Shown one piece after another: positions 40,395 to 51,045 of a stretch of 64,000 bases of DNA. Under the pieces are notes generated by a model. That model had not been told where the DNA came from, ran no database searches, and was given only the letters and a program-made list of their open reading frames with translations. This stretch comes from Glossina fuscipes (lineage: Eukaryota > Arthropoda > Insecta > Diptera > Glossinidae). The stretch covers positions 974,308-1,038,307 of the forward strand of contig NW_023998452.1 in the NCBI RefSeq assembly GCF_014805625.2. The letters run 5' to 3'. How positions within the stretch are numbered: the first letter of the stretch is position 1; the number at the start of each line of letters is the position of its first letter. Both the position numbers and the translations under genes were made by a program.

Positions 40395-40814
40395 TATTTT
40401 TTTAATTAAGCCCATTTCCCACAAAATTCTAATAGTATATTACCTCTTTATCCTTTCATTGATTCCGCGGTAATCATATCAATCAAATAATGCGCATTCA
40501 TAAGCTACTGGCAACTCTGACAAAAAAGGAACGAGGAATAGAATAAGTGAAGAAAATTTTCTTATATATTTTTATACAACAACAAAAATACCCAAAAAAG
40601 TGTGATTAACAAGAGAGTTTTTAAGGTTGACTGCAAAAAAAAAATCGTACATCCTCTGTAAGAGCGCATTAAATTACCGCGAAAAAGGTGTTTAATTATA
40701 AACGTTGTTAATTAAGCGGTTAATCATACCTGATATCCTCGCATTAGTCGCTTTATTATTTTTTTTTTTTGTAGACAAAAAGAAGCCAAGGAAATAACAA
40801 CGTTTACAATAATC

Positions 40815-42181
40815 ATGGTAAGGCAACAAACGCAAGGATCATTATTAATAGACGAATGCCAAACAAAGCCAATGACTAGTAGAACGCGTTAAAATGAAGA
40901 AAATCAATTTAAGCAACAATAGAGCGGTATAGCAACGAAAATGATGATAAGTGTAGGCTTGATAATGCTGCAGCCGCTATTGCTGTCATTCTTGCTATTG
41001 CCGTTATTGTTGCTATTGTTGTTTTCGTTCCCGTCATCAACAATAACTATCACTTGCGCCGTGCCAGCTGGCTTTGTAAAATGAACTTTGACCGAAATTA
41101 AAAAAATATAAAAAACACGCTTACGACTGTTACGACTATCGTTATCAATTGCATCTAATATAAATCTATTCTGCAGGATGTTTTTCTGATGATCCGAAGA
41201 CGTAAAACAACCATCTTTACTGATGCGAAGGAAAACACCACAGTAGCCGAATTGAAACGTATGCTGGAGGGTAATAACGAAAAAATATATTTTTTTTTAA
41301 GATTATGAAACTTACTAACATGTATTTCTGTTTGCAGGTATTCTAAAAGTAAGACCTTTGGACCAGAGGCTATTTAATATAGAAAATGATGTTATGGATG
41401 ATGAAACAACTTTACAGGATAACGGCATCACAGTGTCAACGGCAAAAGCACAGGCCCCAGCTCAATTAGGTTTAGTGTTCAGGTAATTTTTTGTTGTCTT
41501 GTCATGTAAGGCGAATTCGCTGTGAAGATCACGCTTAAGCGCTATTAGAAAAATCGGACTTTCATCAGCACCAATTTTCGAGTAATTTGGATCAAAATTG
41601 TATGCAATTTCCCTAACGAAAGATAATTCAAATAACACTAAATCGTTCCTTAACGATAATACCAGTTTTCCATACATATAGGGAATTTTTAAATATCGAA
41701 TGGGGCAGTGTTTTGTCTTATTTGATAAAGGGCTGATCTTTGACAGTACAAGATGCCCTTGCACCCTTGACGGTTTTAAAGTGGTCTTGAAAATATTCCG
41801 AAAATGTAGAAGTTAGTTTATTGGACATCACTCTGATGTTCTTAAATGACTCATTCTAATCTAACCGTTATGGGGGCATTTAAATGTGAGCGTTTCTACC
41901 ACTTTATGTAATCCAAGTGTTTTTTAGTCTAATCCTAAAACGATCCATTCGAGATTAAGCACGTTATTCTGAGCCAATGCTTCAAAGCAAGTATATTGCT
42001 TACCTAAAAAAAACCTTTGCGCTACTTTACCACCAACAGTTTACTAATTGCTTCCTTTTTTTACAGAACCGACGACGGTGATTTTGAACCATTGGAAATC
42101 ACATCGTACTCATCACCACCCGATTTGCCTGAAGTTATGAAAAATCAAGAGGCAGCGAACGGCAAAGAACAAGTTGCATAG
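40815..42181 (+). CDS. EloB: Elongin-B (ubiquitin-like subunit of Elongin BC)
   Basis: Exons are 40815-40817, 41177-41270, 41338-41482 and 42067-42181, giving 118 residues, the same length as human Elongin-B. The first coding exon is the ATG alone, followed directly by GTAAGG. Exon 2 resumes with [19 protein letters not shown]. The family hallmarks are present: the ubiquitin-like fold start VFLMIRR, the [18 protein letters not shown] region, the [12 protein letters not shown] strand, and the C-terminal [11 protein letters not shown] segment used in VHL/SOCS-box complexes. The protein pairs with Elongin-C as adaptor of Cullin-2/5 ubiquitin ligases and with Elongin-A in RNA polymerase II elongation, in the nucleus and cytosol. 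The gene converges with the OVCA2-like hydrolase downstream. An AATAAA occurs 12 bases after the stop. Confidence 0.95.
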
Positions 42182-43038
42182 ATAAATTTTTAAATAAAAA
42201 TAAAAGAAAAAAGAAACTAGCCGAAGGAATAGAAGTCTCAGCATCACTTACAGCACTTGAAAAACTAACAATATTTTCAAAAAATTAATTCTTGCAATAC
42301 GAAAGAGAGGGAAGTACTTACCAATAGAAAAACCTCAGATGCAAAAGAAGGGAATTTCGGACAGCACCACCTTGAAAGGATTCAATTAAACTCTGCAATC
42401 CATTGTCTTATACTTATAATGCTCTCTTCATATAAAAGCCAAGTAGAAAAAAATGCTATAGAATATAAAATATTTTTAAAATTTTACAAAACGGAAAAAT
42501 ACTCAAGTGTTGTCATAATCACAAAAAGATGTTGATGATGTATGTGCTACCAATTGTAACTTTAAGGAGGGCTACTGGTAATTTTATCTTTTTTTCTTTC
42601 GAATTGCGTGCAAGCAAAATGTAAAATTGTTTGTTTTTTTTTTCGCCACAAAAGCTTAGCAAAACTAACAATTTCAATAGCGTTATTTAGAAAAAGAAAA
42701 AATACTATCCCTACAGCAGTAAAAATGAAAAAAAAACCTTATTTAAAATCTCACTAATGCATGCAAGTCAGCCCACGAATCATTTCTCAATGAAAACGAA
42801 TTAATTTGAACGAAATATCGTTACTATATAAATTTTGTTTTATTATTTTCTCTCGATAATACTGAAAATGAAAAAATTATAACCTGTTTATGGCATTACT
42901 TCATTAATAATTAATTGATATATATTTTTAATTTAATTATTTTATTTTTAATTTAATTTTATTTAATTAAAAAATAAAATTGAATTTTATATAAAAACTA
43001 ATTTGTTCTTTTCGTCAATAAAATATTCAATATAGTAA

Positions 43039-43922
43039 TTATTCGCTCTCATTACCGCTAGTCTGAGAACCAGAGCTGATGGCATTCGCCTCATCTTGTT
43101 CGTCCGAAAATACTGTATTTGAGGTCTGTTGCAATTCCATGTTTTCTAAATATTCCTGTAGACGATCTTGGAAGAAATTAATATAAGTTTGTTTTTGTTG
43201 CGCCGTGGCTGCAAAGTAGTGTCCACCGTTATGTTCAAGAATCTCAACATTTTTGAAATTATTCGTTAACTCTTTACTCATTTCTTTTGGTATGATTTCA
43301 TCACTTAAACCATAAACATGTAAGGTGGGTATAACAATAGACTCTTCATAAATGCTTTTATGCACTAAACTACCCGAAACAAAACCGGAAGAAAGTATAG
43401 CAAATTCAGGTTTAATTGAAGTTACTGCAAATTTTAAAAAGTGCAGCTTATTTCCATTTAATTCTTCCAAATTTATTGACACTTACATTTTCGTTTTGCC
43501 AAACCGCAAATCAGGCCTACTAAACAGGCCCCTTGCGAAAAGCCTAGCAAACCTTGAAAAGGTCCTCGAGTTTTCCATGCCTTCTCCACGACTTTTAAGC
43601 TTACTTGAAAGCCGAAAGCTGGCCCATTCTTATTAGTACCTTTAAAAGAGCCGTCATCTTTATTAAACCACCAGCTTAACTGGTCTGACAATTCTTCTGA
43701 ATCTTCTTGTAAAGGCTTCGCTTTATGAGGCGCATCAATAAATACAAATTCCGCGTATTTGCCAACAAACTTCCGAAATGAACCAAGTTTACTTTTGAAT
43801 GTTTCGCCGTTTTGACGATAACCATGCAAACAGAGAACGCGAACTTTGTCCTTAATTTCTAAATTTAACTCATTTGGAATTTCTTTACGTCCGGCAGAAC
43901 TGCTAGCCTCGTTATTGGTCAT
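43039..43922 (-). CDS. OVCA2/FSH1-family serine hydrolase
   Basis: On the minus strand exon 1 is 43922-43487 and exon 2 is 43424-43039, separated by a 62-base intron (GTAAGT..TTTGCAG, phase 1). The product has 273 residues. It is an alpha/beta hydrolase of the FSH1 family: the N-terminal LCLHGYRQN oxyanion region, the nucleophile elbow GFSQG with Ser129, Asp187 in YGLSDEIIP, and His214 in NGGHYFA form a complete catalytic triad. Human OVCA2 hydrolyses long-chain alkyl esters; the fly substrate is not known to me. The C-terminal 30 residues are acidic, Ser-rich and probably disordered. An upstream in-frame ATG at 43970 would add 16 residues with no family support, so 43922 is preferred. The gene is divergent from TFAM across a 499-base shared upstream region. 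Confidence 0.93.
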
Positions 43923-44421
43923 TTCGATAAATAAAAAACTCTCGGGACTAAAACAACAAATACTTAACAATATTAATACAGAATTTGAGGTTATATTTTA
44001 CTAACAGCTGTTCACGTATGAAAACAAATTTTTGATAGAATACGTTCAACCAGAGTTTTCTTTTTAATTTTTCTGTCGTTCTCTATATAAATATGCAAGC
44101 CTTCATAAAAATTTTCTAATTGTTTCATAAAACGGAAAAATAAAAAAAACGAACATTTTTTTTCTGAATTTTCTGTTAAAATTGGAATTGTTAAACCTTC
44201 AGTTTTCACATGCATCAAATAAACGGTTGATAAGTGAACATACCCCGTCTTGCTAACCTTCGCTTCTATATTCTTTTATTAGCTAGTCCGCGTTTTCTTA
44301 TGTAAATTCTTCATTTGCTGATTTTTCCTTTATTTGTTTTATCAAGTTTTTCACTTCATCTATAATTATTTACATTATTATCTATTGAAAATTCATATAT
44401 AAAGCAAATCAGTGCTTTGCC
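43923..44421. promoter_or_regulatory. Shared upstream region of OVCA2-like and TFAM genes, with CAGCTG E-box
   Basis: The two genes are head-to-head, so both promoters must fit in these 499 bases. AACAGCTGTT at 44003-44012 is a perfect palindromic match to the CAGCTG core-promoter E-box common in Drosophila housekeeping promoters, and lies 81 bases before the hydrolase ATG. The minus-strand frame at 44012-44218 has no family match and is not called. Confidence 0.5.
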
Positions 44422-45420
44422 ATGATACTAACCGTACCGCTGCTTGGGAAGACAACTTCCTTGTTGGGATCGTTAGTCAGCAAATTCAGGCAAGTTATAC
44501 ACAAACATCCTCCCACTAAAGCAACAATAATTAATAAAATGCACGATAACATCTCTGATCCTTCAATGCCTGCATTTACAACAACAATGCAAACCATCAC
44601 GAACGTTTCCCCGCCTTTAAATGAAACTAATAATATATATAGGCCAATTACGGCTGCAAATTTATGTTTGAGTAGCACAACTAATGCGACAAAATCTTTA
44701 GAGGAACAAGTCGGTCTACCACCAAAGCCCAAGAAACCTTTAACGCCTTACTTTCGCTTCATGGCCGAACACCGTGCTAAGTTACGTGCTGAAAATCCAA
44801 AAGTTCCTGCCATCGAGTTAGTGCGTATGATATCAAAAAAGTGGGAAGCTTGCGATCCAAGTATAAAAACACGGCTTCAAGAACAATACAGCATTGATCG
44901 GCAAAAATATATAGAAACTCGTACAAAGTATGAATCAAATATTAGCGATAAACAACGTAAAGAAATCAAAGAACTTAAACAAGAGATCAAAGAGACTAAA
45001 GAGAAACGTATAATGCGTAAGCGTGTGAAAGAGTTAGGACGTCCGAAAAAGCCAGCTTCGGCGTTTATCAAGTTTTTATCGAAAGAAAAAATGAAGTCGC
45101 CGCCACTTCCTCAGCAACCTTGGCGCGATTGGTTTAAGCAGACGACAGCTAAATGGGCGCAACTATCTCAAGACGAAAAAAACGTTCACCTACAAGAATC
45201 CCGTCGAGAAATTGAAGTATATAGGTAAGTTTCGCCTACATATCAATACGTGCGTGCATGCTTACCTTCACATTTTCCTTTTTTTTTTTTTTTTAGAAAA
45301 GAACTAACTTCATGGGAAGAGAAAATGATACGACTAGGCAATGTTGATGTTATACGTCACGGTAGTCTTATAGATCCTCCCGAGCCTAAGCCAAGGTCAC
45401 AGAATAAGCTAAAGAAATAA
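44422..45420 (+). CDS. TFAM: Mitochondrial transcription factor A (TFAM)
   Basis: Exons are 44422-45224 and 45297-45420 (phase 2, GTAAGT donor, T-rich acceptor), giving 308 residues. TFAM packages mtDNA into nucleoids and helps start transcription in the matrix. HMG box A spans about residues 100-170 (PKPKKPLTPYFRFMAEHR, KKWEACDP). A very basic linker follows (about 171-205, KELKQEIKETKEKRIMRKR), then HMG box B (about 206-275, GRPKKPASAFIKFLSKEK, WAQLSQDEK), then a basic tail ending NKLKK. The first 30 residues (MILTVPLLGKTT..KFRQVIHKH) fit a mitochondrial presequence. About 65 residues of Thr/Asn-rich, low-conservation sequence separate it from box A, making the protein longer than I recall for Drosophila TFAM. 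A downstream in-frame ATG (residue 40) would lose the presequence. Confidence 0.93.
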
Positions 45421-45814
45421 TCAATTTTTTTAAGTTTATTTAATTATCTACGACCATTAAGTGGAGAATTCAAATACCTTTTATTGTTTTTGTCTTCTTA
45501 AAAAAAAACATTATTTCTGAATCATTGCTTGTTTATGAAGAATTATATTAAGTATCGATAAATGGATATACTTAATTTTTTTTATTTTGTTAATTTTATT
45601 ATACATATATTAAAAATGAAATCATTTTTGAAATTCAAACAATCAAATTTTCTTACAGACTCATGTGAATTCTGAATATATAGAAAACAGGTCGCGAATA
45701 AGATCGCCACCCATTTAATCAGTGTTCTCTTGATTCATTTTTGTTATATATAACCTGAAGCAAGATTCTTTCAGCGACTTATTAATATGCTGTGCAAAAA
45801 TAAACATTTTCGCC

Positions 45815-46235
45815 ATGTTTTGCTTTCTAAAAACCAACCAAAAATTATGCTATGTCTATGGTAATGAAGCCCTAAAGAAAGGCTGTCAAAACTGTCATCG
45901 GAGCGCATCGTCACGAAATTACACGGGAGATTGCAAAAAAGTTAAATGTTTCACATACAGCCATGGAGAAGCTTTTAAAACGTGTCGGTCACGTTAAGAA
46001 GCTAGACATTTAGATTCCGGACGATTTGAAAGAAATTCATGCGACATAGCATATCAGCAAAACAAAAGAATTGGATTGGAAAGTTCCGGTGTAATTTGAC
46101 CTGAGCACTTGTACGAATAAATGCAAAGAATTAACACAAAGTGTTCAAAAATATACGAAAATCGAACGCCAGGTCTCTAAAAATTGAATAAAAAAGGTCA
46201 TCATACAAAATGGAAAATACATTATAGATTAAACT
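45815..46235 (+). pseudogene. Mariner transposase remnant
   Basis: Frameshifts, at least two in-frame stops and loss of the central catalytic region make this non-functional. Only fragments of the DNA-binding and C-terminal parts can be read. The continuous 60-residue frame starting at 45815 is the out-of-frame start of this remnant and not a gene in its own right. Confidence 0.7.
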
Positions 46236-46306
46236 TCATTCCAAGTAAAAAATAAAAATCATTTATTTTATTGAACGAATCGGCAATTACTTAGTTGCCA
46301 ACCCAA
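45815..46306 (+). mobile_element. Decayed mariner-family transposon with internal deletion
   Basis: Scattered pieces of a mariner transposase appear in order on the + strand. First is a QKLCYVYGNEAL piece near 45840, like the N-terminal HTH. A REIAKKLNVSHTAMEKLLKR stretch follows, then VGHVKKLDI, a stop, IPDDLKEIHAT and another stop (about 45905-46050). Last come a short ELDWKVP piece and the typical C-terminus VIIQNGKYIID (about 46195-46235). The catalytic DDD/DDE portion between these is missing, so it is a dead, deleted copy. The 3' end reads CGGCAATTACTTAGTTGCC then AACCCAA, followed by TA at 46307. In reverse this is TTGGGTTGGCAACTAAGTAA, matching the terminal inverted repeat I recall for mellifera-type mariners and sitting next to the TA target. 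The 5' terminus was not found. Confidence 0.75.
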
Positions 46307-47038
46307 TACATAACCTCCTAAAAGACCACGATTGCAGTAGAAGTAGACTAGGAGTGAACAGAAATCAAGTGAAAATCGGAAGGAGGCACAGATTTCAGAG
46401 AGCTGGCAGGGACACAATTTTACTCCGGCCAGGAAATAGTATTGTAAGCCAAATTCCATAGCGCTGAACCACGATTGTAAGCTCTTTGAACACAAATTTA
46501 ACTGATTCCCCTTAAGTTATTGATTCTAAGAGACGGTACAAGATTTGAACAAATAAGAAGAAGAGCACGAAGCTTTCTATATTTTAAGTCGCATAACAAG
46601 TATATGCCTCAAGTTCTTTTACGTCTAACTGCAAGATGAGAAAGCGTGATTCTGCTAAATCTGGTGTTGGGGTATTGAAGTGTTACCTGTTCCGGAACTG
46701 TTCTTTCAGATTTAATTCCAAAATTATTTTGATTGTTGTACTAAATTATTTATTTCCTAAAACATCTCGTATATCTATTTACAATTAGCTTCAAAAATCT
46801 TAAAAACGTACATTCGAGCGTAGAACTATGCTATGACAATTTGTTCTTTTTTTGTGTTTGTTCGCTCATGAGGACGGAATTGTTTTTCTTAATAATGCTA
46901 ATAAGACACTTTGGACACATTTTTTTAAAACGCATGCATTCTGTGGACGGATTTCTTTTAAGAATGCATGGTTTTTTGTTAAACTTTTGTTTCACTTACT
47001 TTTTAAAAAAGTGGAATGGAATTAAGAATGAAAACTAT
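46307..47038. other. Flank between mariner element and secreted protein gene
   Basis: No recognisable gene. It contains the 3' UTR side of the minus-strand secreted protein gene and AT-rich filler. The frame at 46841-47056 (+) has no family match. Confidence 0.5.
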
Positions 47039-49450
47039 CTAAAAATTGGTATATAAAAAGCTTATGTACAATATAAGTAACTCAGGAGAAGTAATTAGAC
47101 TATGTAAACGATTTGATCCGGCTTTATACAAATTCCAATCAAATATAATATTGGCAGCATCCGAGAGACGCCAGGGATCTTGGCCATCATCAAAATACAT
47201 CGGGCAATCGTCACGTTCACGTTCATATTCAATGGCATCAATGGCGACAGCGGCGCCTTCTGTATGATTCCAAGATGTAACATCTTGATTTAGTTTACAA
47301 AATGCTCCAACAGCTTAAAAAATTTGAAATTATATTAAAAAAATTATTGAATTTATATTAAATTAAACTAACCTTGCGACATAAGCACACGATTTAAATC
47401 AGCTCGCTGGTAAACCCAACAACGATATTTCGAAAGAGGATCTAAATCATCATAAGTTATTAAATATGATTTGAGATTTTCTTTCCAAAAACCAATACAT
47501 TTCATACGATAATCGGGGTCGCCTTTAAAATAAAAATGAAAGTCATCATGAAAGTTTCATTTGAATCAATTTCATGCACTCACTGTAAATGTCGTCTGGA
47601 CGTCCTAAGTGATCAACGGACAGACAATAGTTTTCATCAACGGCCAACTCTTTTTGATCCGTATCGCATACTGATAAATCGGAGATATTCTCTTTGCAAT
47701 AAATAAGAGGACGCGGGCTTAAAGTAACGCCACCTAATATCCGAGTCTTAAACGGGTGCTCTCCGCGTTGAGTGAAATTAAATTTGCCCGCCACTGGGCA
47801 TCGCACGGGTGCTGGATTTTTGGCCAAAAATAAATCATATAACCAGTCTTCAGCATTATTAAATTGTACCCATGAGCATACAGTGCTGAAATCATCTTTA
47901 ATCACAGCCAAACCTTTAAGAGAAAAAAAGCAAACAAAAAATTGTAAAATTGTGAAATTCGAATAACTTATATGTATATCTTTCTTTATTCTTATTTTTA
48001 ATTTCCGCTCTTCTTTTTATTTTCTAGTTTAATTTTTTTATTTCATTTTTTAATTCCTTTTAAATGAAATCAAATCATACCTTTACGGTAACGTATAACA
48101 TTATGATGACGAGGCATAAAGTCAAAGCAGACATAATCTTTTTGGCAGCCGTCCACAGTAAGACGGGCCATCATAACACGATTCCCACGACGTTCTCGAC
48201 AAACATAAATCGTTCGCCTGTAACGAGCCTTGTCGGGATAATAGGTTTCGTTAATATGTGTTTCACTAATAATTACATCGGCATCAATATTCGCCGTATT
48301 AACCCATTCACCGGTAAAATTTTGTGGTAGCGTGCAACCAGGTTCTACGTATTCTGCCTTGACGGGCGTAAGATTTAAACGTTCCGGCGAATTTTCAGGC
48401 GTCTTCAAAGTATTACATTCCGCGGTTATGGACACACCTATATATAAATCATCATCACGATTTTTAAGGAAACAACGATATTTCTCATCTTTTCGCGACT
48501 CCTTCGTATTAGCCACGGCAAAGTAATGATTTTTACCCACAAACCAATCACCTAAGCAGCTATACTCTACGGTACCGCTAAATGTTCCGTCCATTCCCTC
48601 ACACTGTAATTTGAATTTCAAAAATTTGAATGTGCAAGTTGTGCTTGCTTTTATTTGTTTTTTTTTTTTTTTTTTTTATGTTTACCTGTTGATAGGTAAT
48701 GTTAAATTTTTGATTTTGTATTAGAAACTGCGTGCCTGCCGTTTGGCAAGATTGTATACGAGCGTACGGTTTATTACAAACGCCTGTAAAACGGAAACGA
48801 TTTTGATATGTAAAATGCCAAACACCTTCCAGCGAACTACGGCAATTTATTGGCACAAAATTTTCATTAAACAAAGTAATCAATTGCTGATCCGCTTTAA
48901 TTCCTTTGCAAACATTTTCCACAGTAGGCTCAGTACCGGGAGGTAACGACACACATGGACCTAAAGTTCAAAATGAATCATAATAATTAATGAATAACGA
49001 TTTTCCTATGAAAAGCTTACCTTCGTATTTCTCAAACACATTTAAAGTTCTGACGAAGGTTTTCACGCAGTGGAAACAATCCACTGTTCTTTCTTTAAAG
49101 ACAAACAAATATTCATCACTTTGTTGTTTCTGCATGTCAATGCAATAACCACGCCTTGAATGGAATTTTTATAAATTACACGCTATTTTCTTTCCATGTA
49201 TTACTCACCTTGACATGGATGTAGCATCGATCACGTACTGCGTAGGTAAACCAGTTTCCCATGAAAACCATGATCCCTGCAATATTTTTGGTATAGAACA
49301 GTGTCTACGGTTTTCCAAACGATTCAAAGAATATTGCGCTTTGACTGCAAAACAAATGAAAATAAAAGGTGTGGCCTAAGCACTTGTTGAATGTTCACAA
49401 ATTTTACCTGTCGTCAGGATGCTCATTAAGCACACGATGCCAATTTTCAT
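47039..49450 (-). CDS. Secreted multi-domain Cys-rich protein, probably GPI-anchored, eight exons
   Basis: Minus-strand exons: 49450-49408, 49344-49209, 49154-49021, 48960-48686, 48603-48081, 47913-47584, 47522-47373 and 47313-47039. All are GT..AG with consistent phases and give 621 residues. The start MKIGIVCLMSILTT is a signal peptide. The N-terminal module has HCSIPKILQGSWFSW, RGYCID and VDCFHCVKTF. Further modules repeat a Trp/Phe-x-C theme (GVWHFTYQNRFRF, GTFSGTVEYSCLGDW, GEWVNTANID, CPVAGKFNFTQRGEHPF), suggesting tandem lipocalin-like or beta-rich units. N-glycosylation sites are present. The C-terminus (LITSPELLILYISFLYTNF after Gly/Ser) looks like a GPI-anchor signal. It resembles conserved uncharacterised insect proteins carrying the neighbouring domains DUF7042 to DUF7045, from memory. 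Function unknown; an extracellular role is inferred. No promoter element was identified. Confidence 0.88.
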
Positions 49451-50024
49451 ATTATTTTTGTGAGCAATTAAATGCTAAATGCTATTTTTTTTTTTTTTTG
49501 TATAAAAAAGGGTAAATGTTTACAAATTTATTTAAAAAATTTTACAACTATAAGCAACAATCACCAAAAATTGAGTATGTCAATAGATAGAGATAAACGT
49601 CTATGGAAGGAGAGATAGCGAGAGAGGGAAGTTGCCGTATCTCTGCAAAGAAACGGTTGTTTAATAATTTTTTAGAACCAAAAAAAAAAAATTTGGAAAA
49701 AAAACAATATAGTCGGGGAAGACCGATCATTCAATACCCTACACCACTTTGCCTAACACAATTCTTATTTTTGTATGATACTACTATTATGGGTCAATTT
49801 ACATCATAACATATTAAAACTTACACTTTTCTGCTCTACAAAGGATCAATTCTCGAGAAAATTCTTTTTGGGGTAGAATCCAAAAAATTGGCAAAGACGG
49901 AACAAATTTGGTATAGTTAATTTTTGTATGTTAAATTACTATTATGATATAAATTTCATCATGAAGCATTGAAAATTATACCTTTTTGTCGTAAGAACGG
50001 TTGTTTAATAATTTTAATAATTTT

Positions 50025-50225
50025 TCGCTTACTCTCGTACTTTACCAAATTTTTATACAAACACTTGAACAAATGTAAACAAATTCAGACGCTTATTCTC
50101 ACATTTTTCGAATTATTGAGAATTGTATACGCTTATTCTCATACTTTACCAATTTTTGTGCGCTTACTCTCGTACTTTACCTATTTTTACACGCTTATTC
50201 TCACATTTTTCGCTTACTCTCGTAA
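50025..50225 (+). repeat. Cluster of CGCTTATTCTC-type repeats, left arm
   Basis: At least six variants of GCTTA(T/C)TCTC are spaced 20-60 bases apart, with flanking words ACTTTACC and ACATTTTTCG. One unit, ATTGAGAATTGTATACGCTT, has its inverse in the right-hand cluster at about 50820-50845. Confidence 0.65.
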
Positions 50226-50814
50226 AATTACAACGGTAGTTATAGGATTGTTTCTTTTGTATTGAACACAGTTGGACTAAATTTCACTAAAAAAAGTAGT
50301 GCTAAAGCTTTAGTAACATCTTTTCATGTATTATTTAGTTTTCTTATATTTTAAGATTAGGTTGAGATTAGCTTGATCTCAGCATCTAAAAAAAAAGCTC
50401 GTCTTGAAATCGATTTAACCAGTGTTTGTGGTTGAACTTGATAATTTTGACACTACACACGTACGTGAAAGGACGTAAGACCTCATCATAAATTAAAATT
50501 TAATATAGTCAAGAGACTTTGCATTAAAGCATTGCTCTTTTTTCGAGATGTGATGAATGCTCTCTTCCCTCTTCAAGTTCAAAACGTATTTAAGTTCGCT
50601 TACCAGCAAGTGATTGCTGCGCCCCGTTCATTTCTTTTATTTATTTATTTAAATAAAGAAAAACACTAACACTAACACTATAACTGCCACATAGTACAAC
50701 AAACCTAAAAAAAAAATGAATGTTATTTCAAAGTGCTTAAGTTATAATATTGCAATTTATATTACATATTAATAGGTAAACATGGACATACTACTAATTT
50801 CAATGGGCTCCCAA

Positions 50815-51045
50815 GTGAATGAGAATAAGCGTATACAATTATCAAGAATTTTGCATGTATTGTGTGACTTTCGAGAATAAGCGCATATATTCTCAATAAT
50901 TTGTATACAAATTCCAAACAACTGAGAAAATACAAATTCCATACAACTGAGAAAATAAAAATTCCATACAACTGAGAATGTTTGAATACGTTTGTTTACA
51001 TGTATTGTGGGACTTTCGAGAATAAGTGCATATTCGTTTTCAATA
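50815..51045 (-). repeat. Inverted cluster of GAGAATAAGCG repeats, right arm
   Basis: The reverse complement of the left cluster: GAGAATAAGCGTATACAATT, GACTTTCGAGAATAAGCGCA and GACTTTCGAGAATAAGTGCA. The two clusters enclose about 590 bases, so the pair could be the inverted ends of a mobile element or an inverted satellite. Confidence 0.6.
50908..50980. repeat. 25-base tandem repeat, three copies
   Basis: Three adjacent units of roughly AAATTCCATACAACTGAGAA start at 50908, 50933 and 50958 and differ by a few bases. They lie inside the right inverted cluster. Confidence 0.8.

Larger units (their letters stand above)
45421..47038. other. Interval between TFAM and the secreted protein gene
   Basis: Contains the TFAM 3' flank with a palindromic TATCGATA (45553-45560, DRE-like but in an unexpected place), then a decayed mariner element (about 45815-46306), and about 700 bases in which I see no gene. 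Confidence 0.6.

Noticed and set aside
42920..42990. AT-rich inverted repeat between Elongin-B and the OVCA2-like gene
   Set aside because: It can form an imperfect hairpin between two convergent genes, but in DNA this AT-rich such symmetry is expected by chance and eukaryotic 3' ends do not require hairpins.
43473..43970. 165-residue unspliced frame of the OVCA2-like gene ending in KCKCQ
   Set aside because: The end reads through the GTAAGT donor; splicing the 62-base intron restores the conserved LTSIKPEFA continuation.
44409..44732. 107-residue hydrophobic minus-strand frame opposite TFAM exon 1
   Set aside because: It is antisense to the TFAM N-terminal region, whose frame is supported by downstream HMG boxes and a correct splice; the minus frame has no family match.
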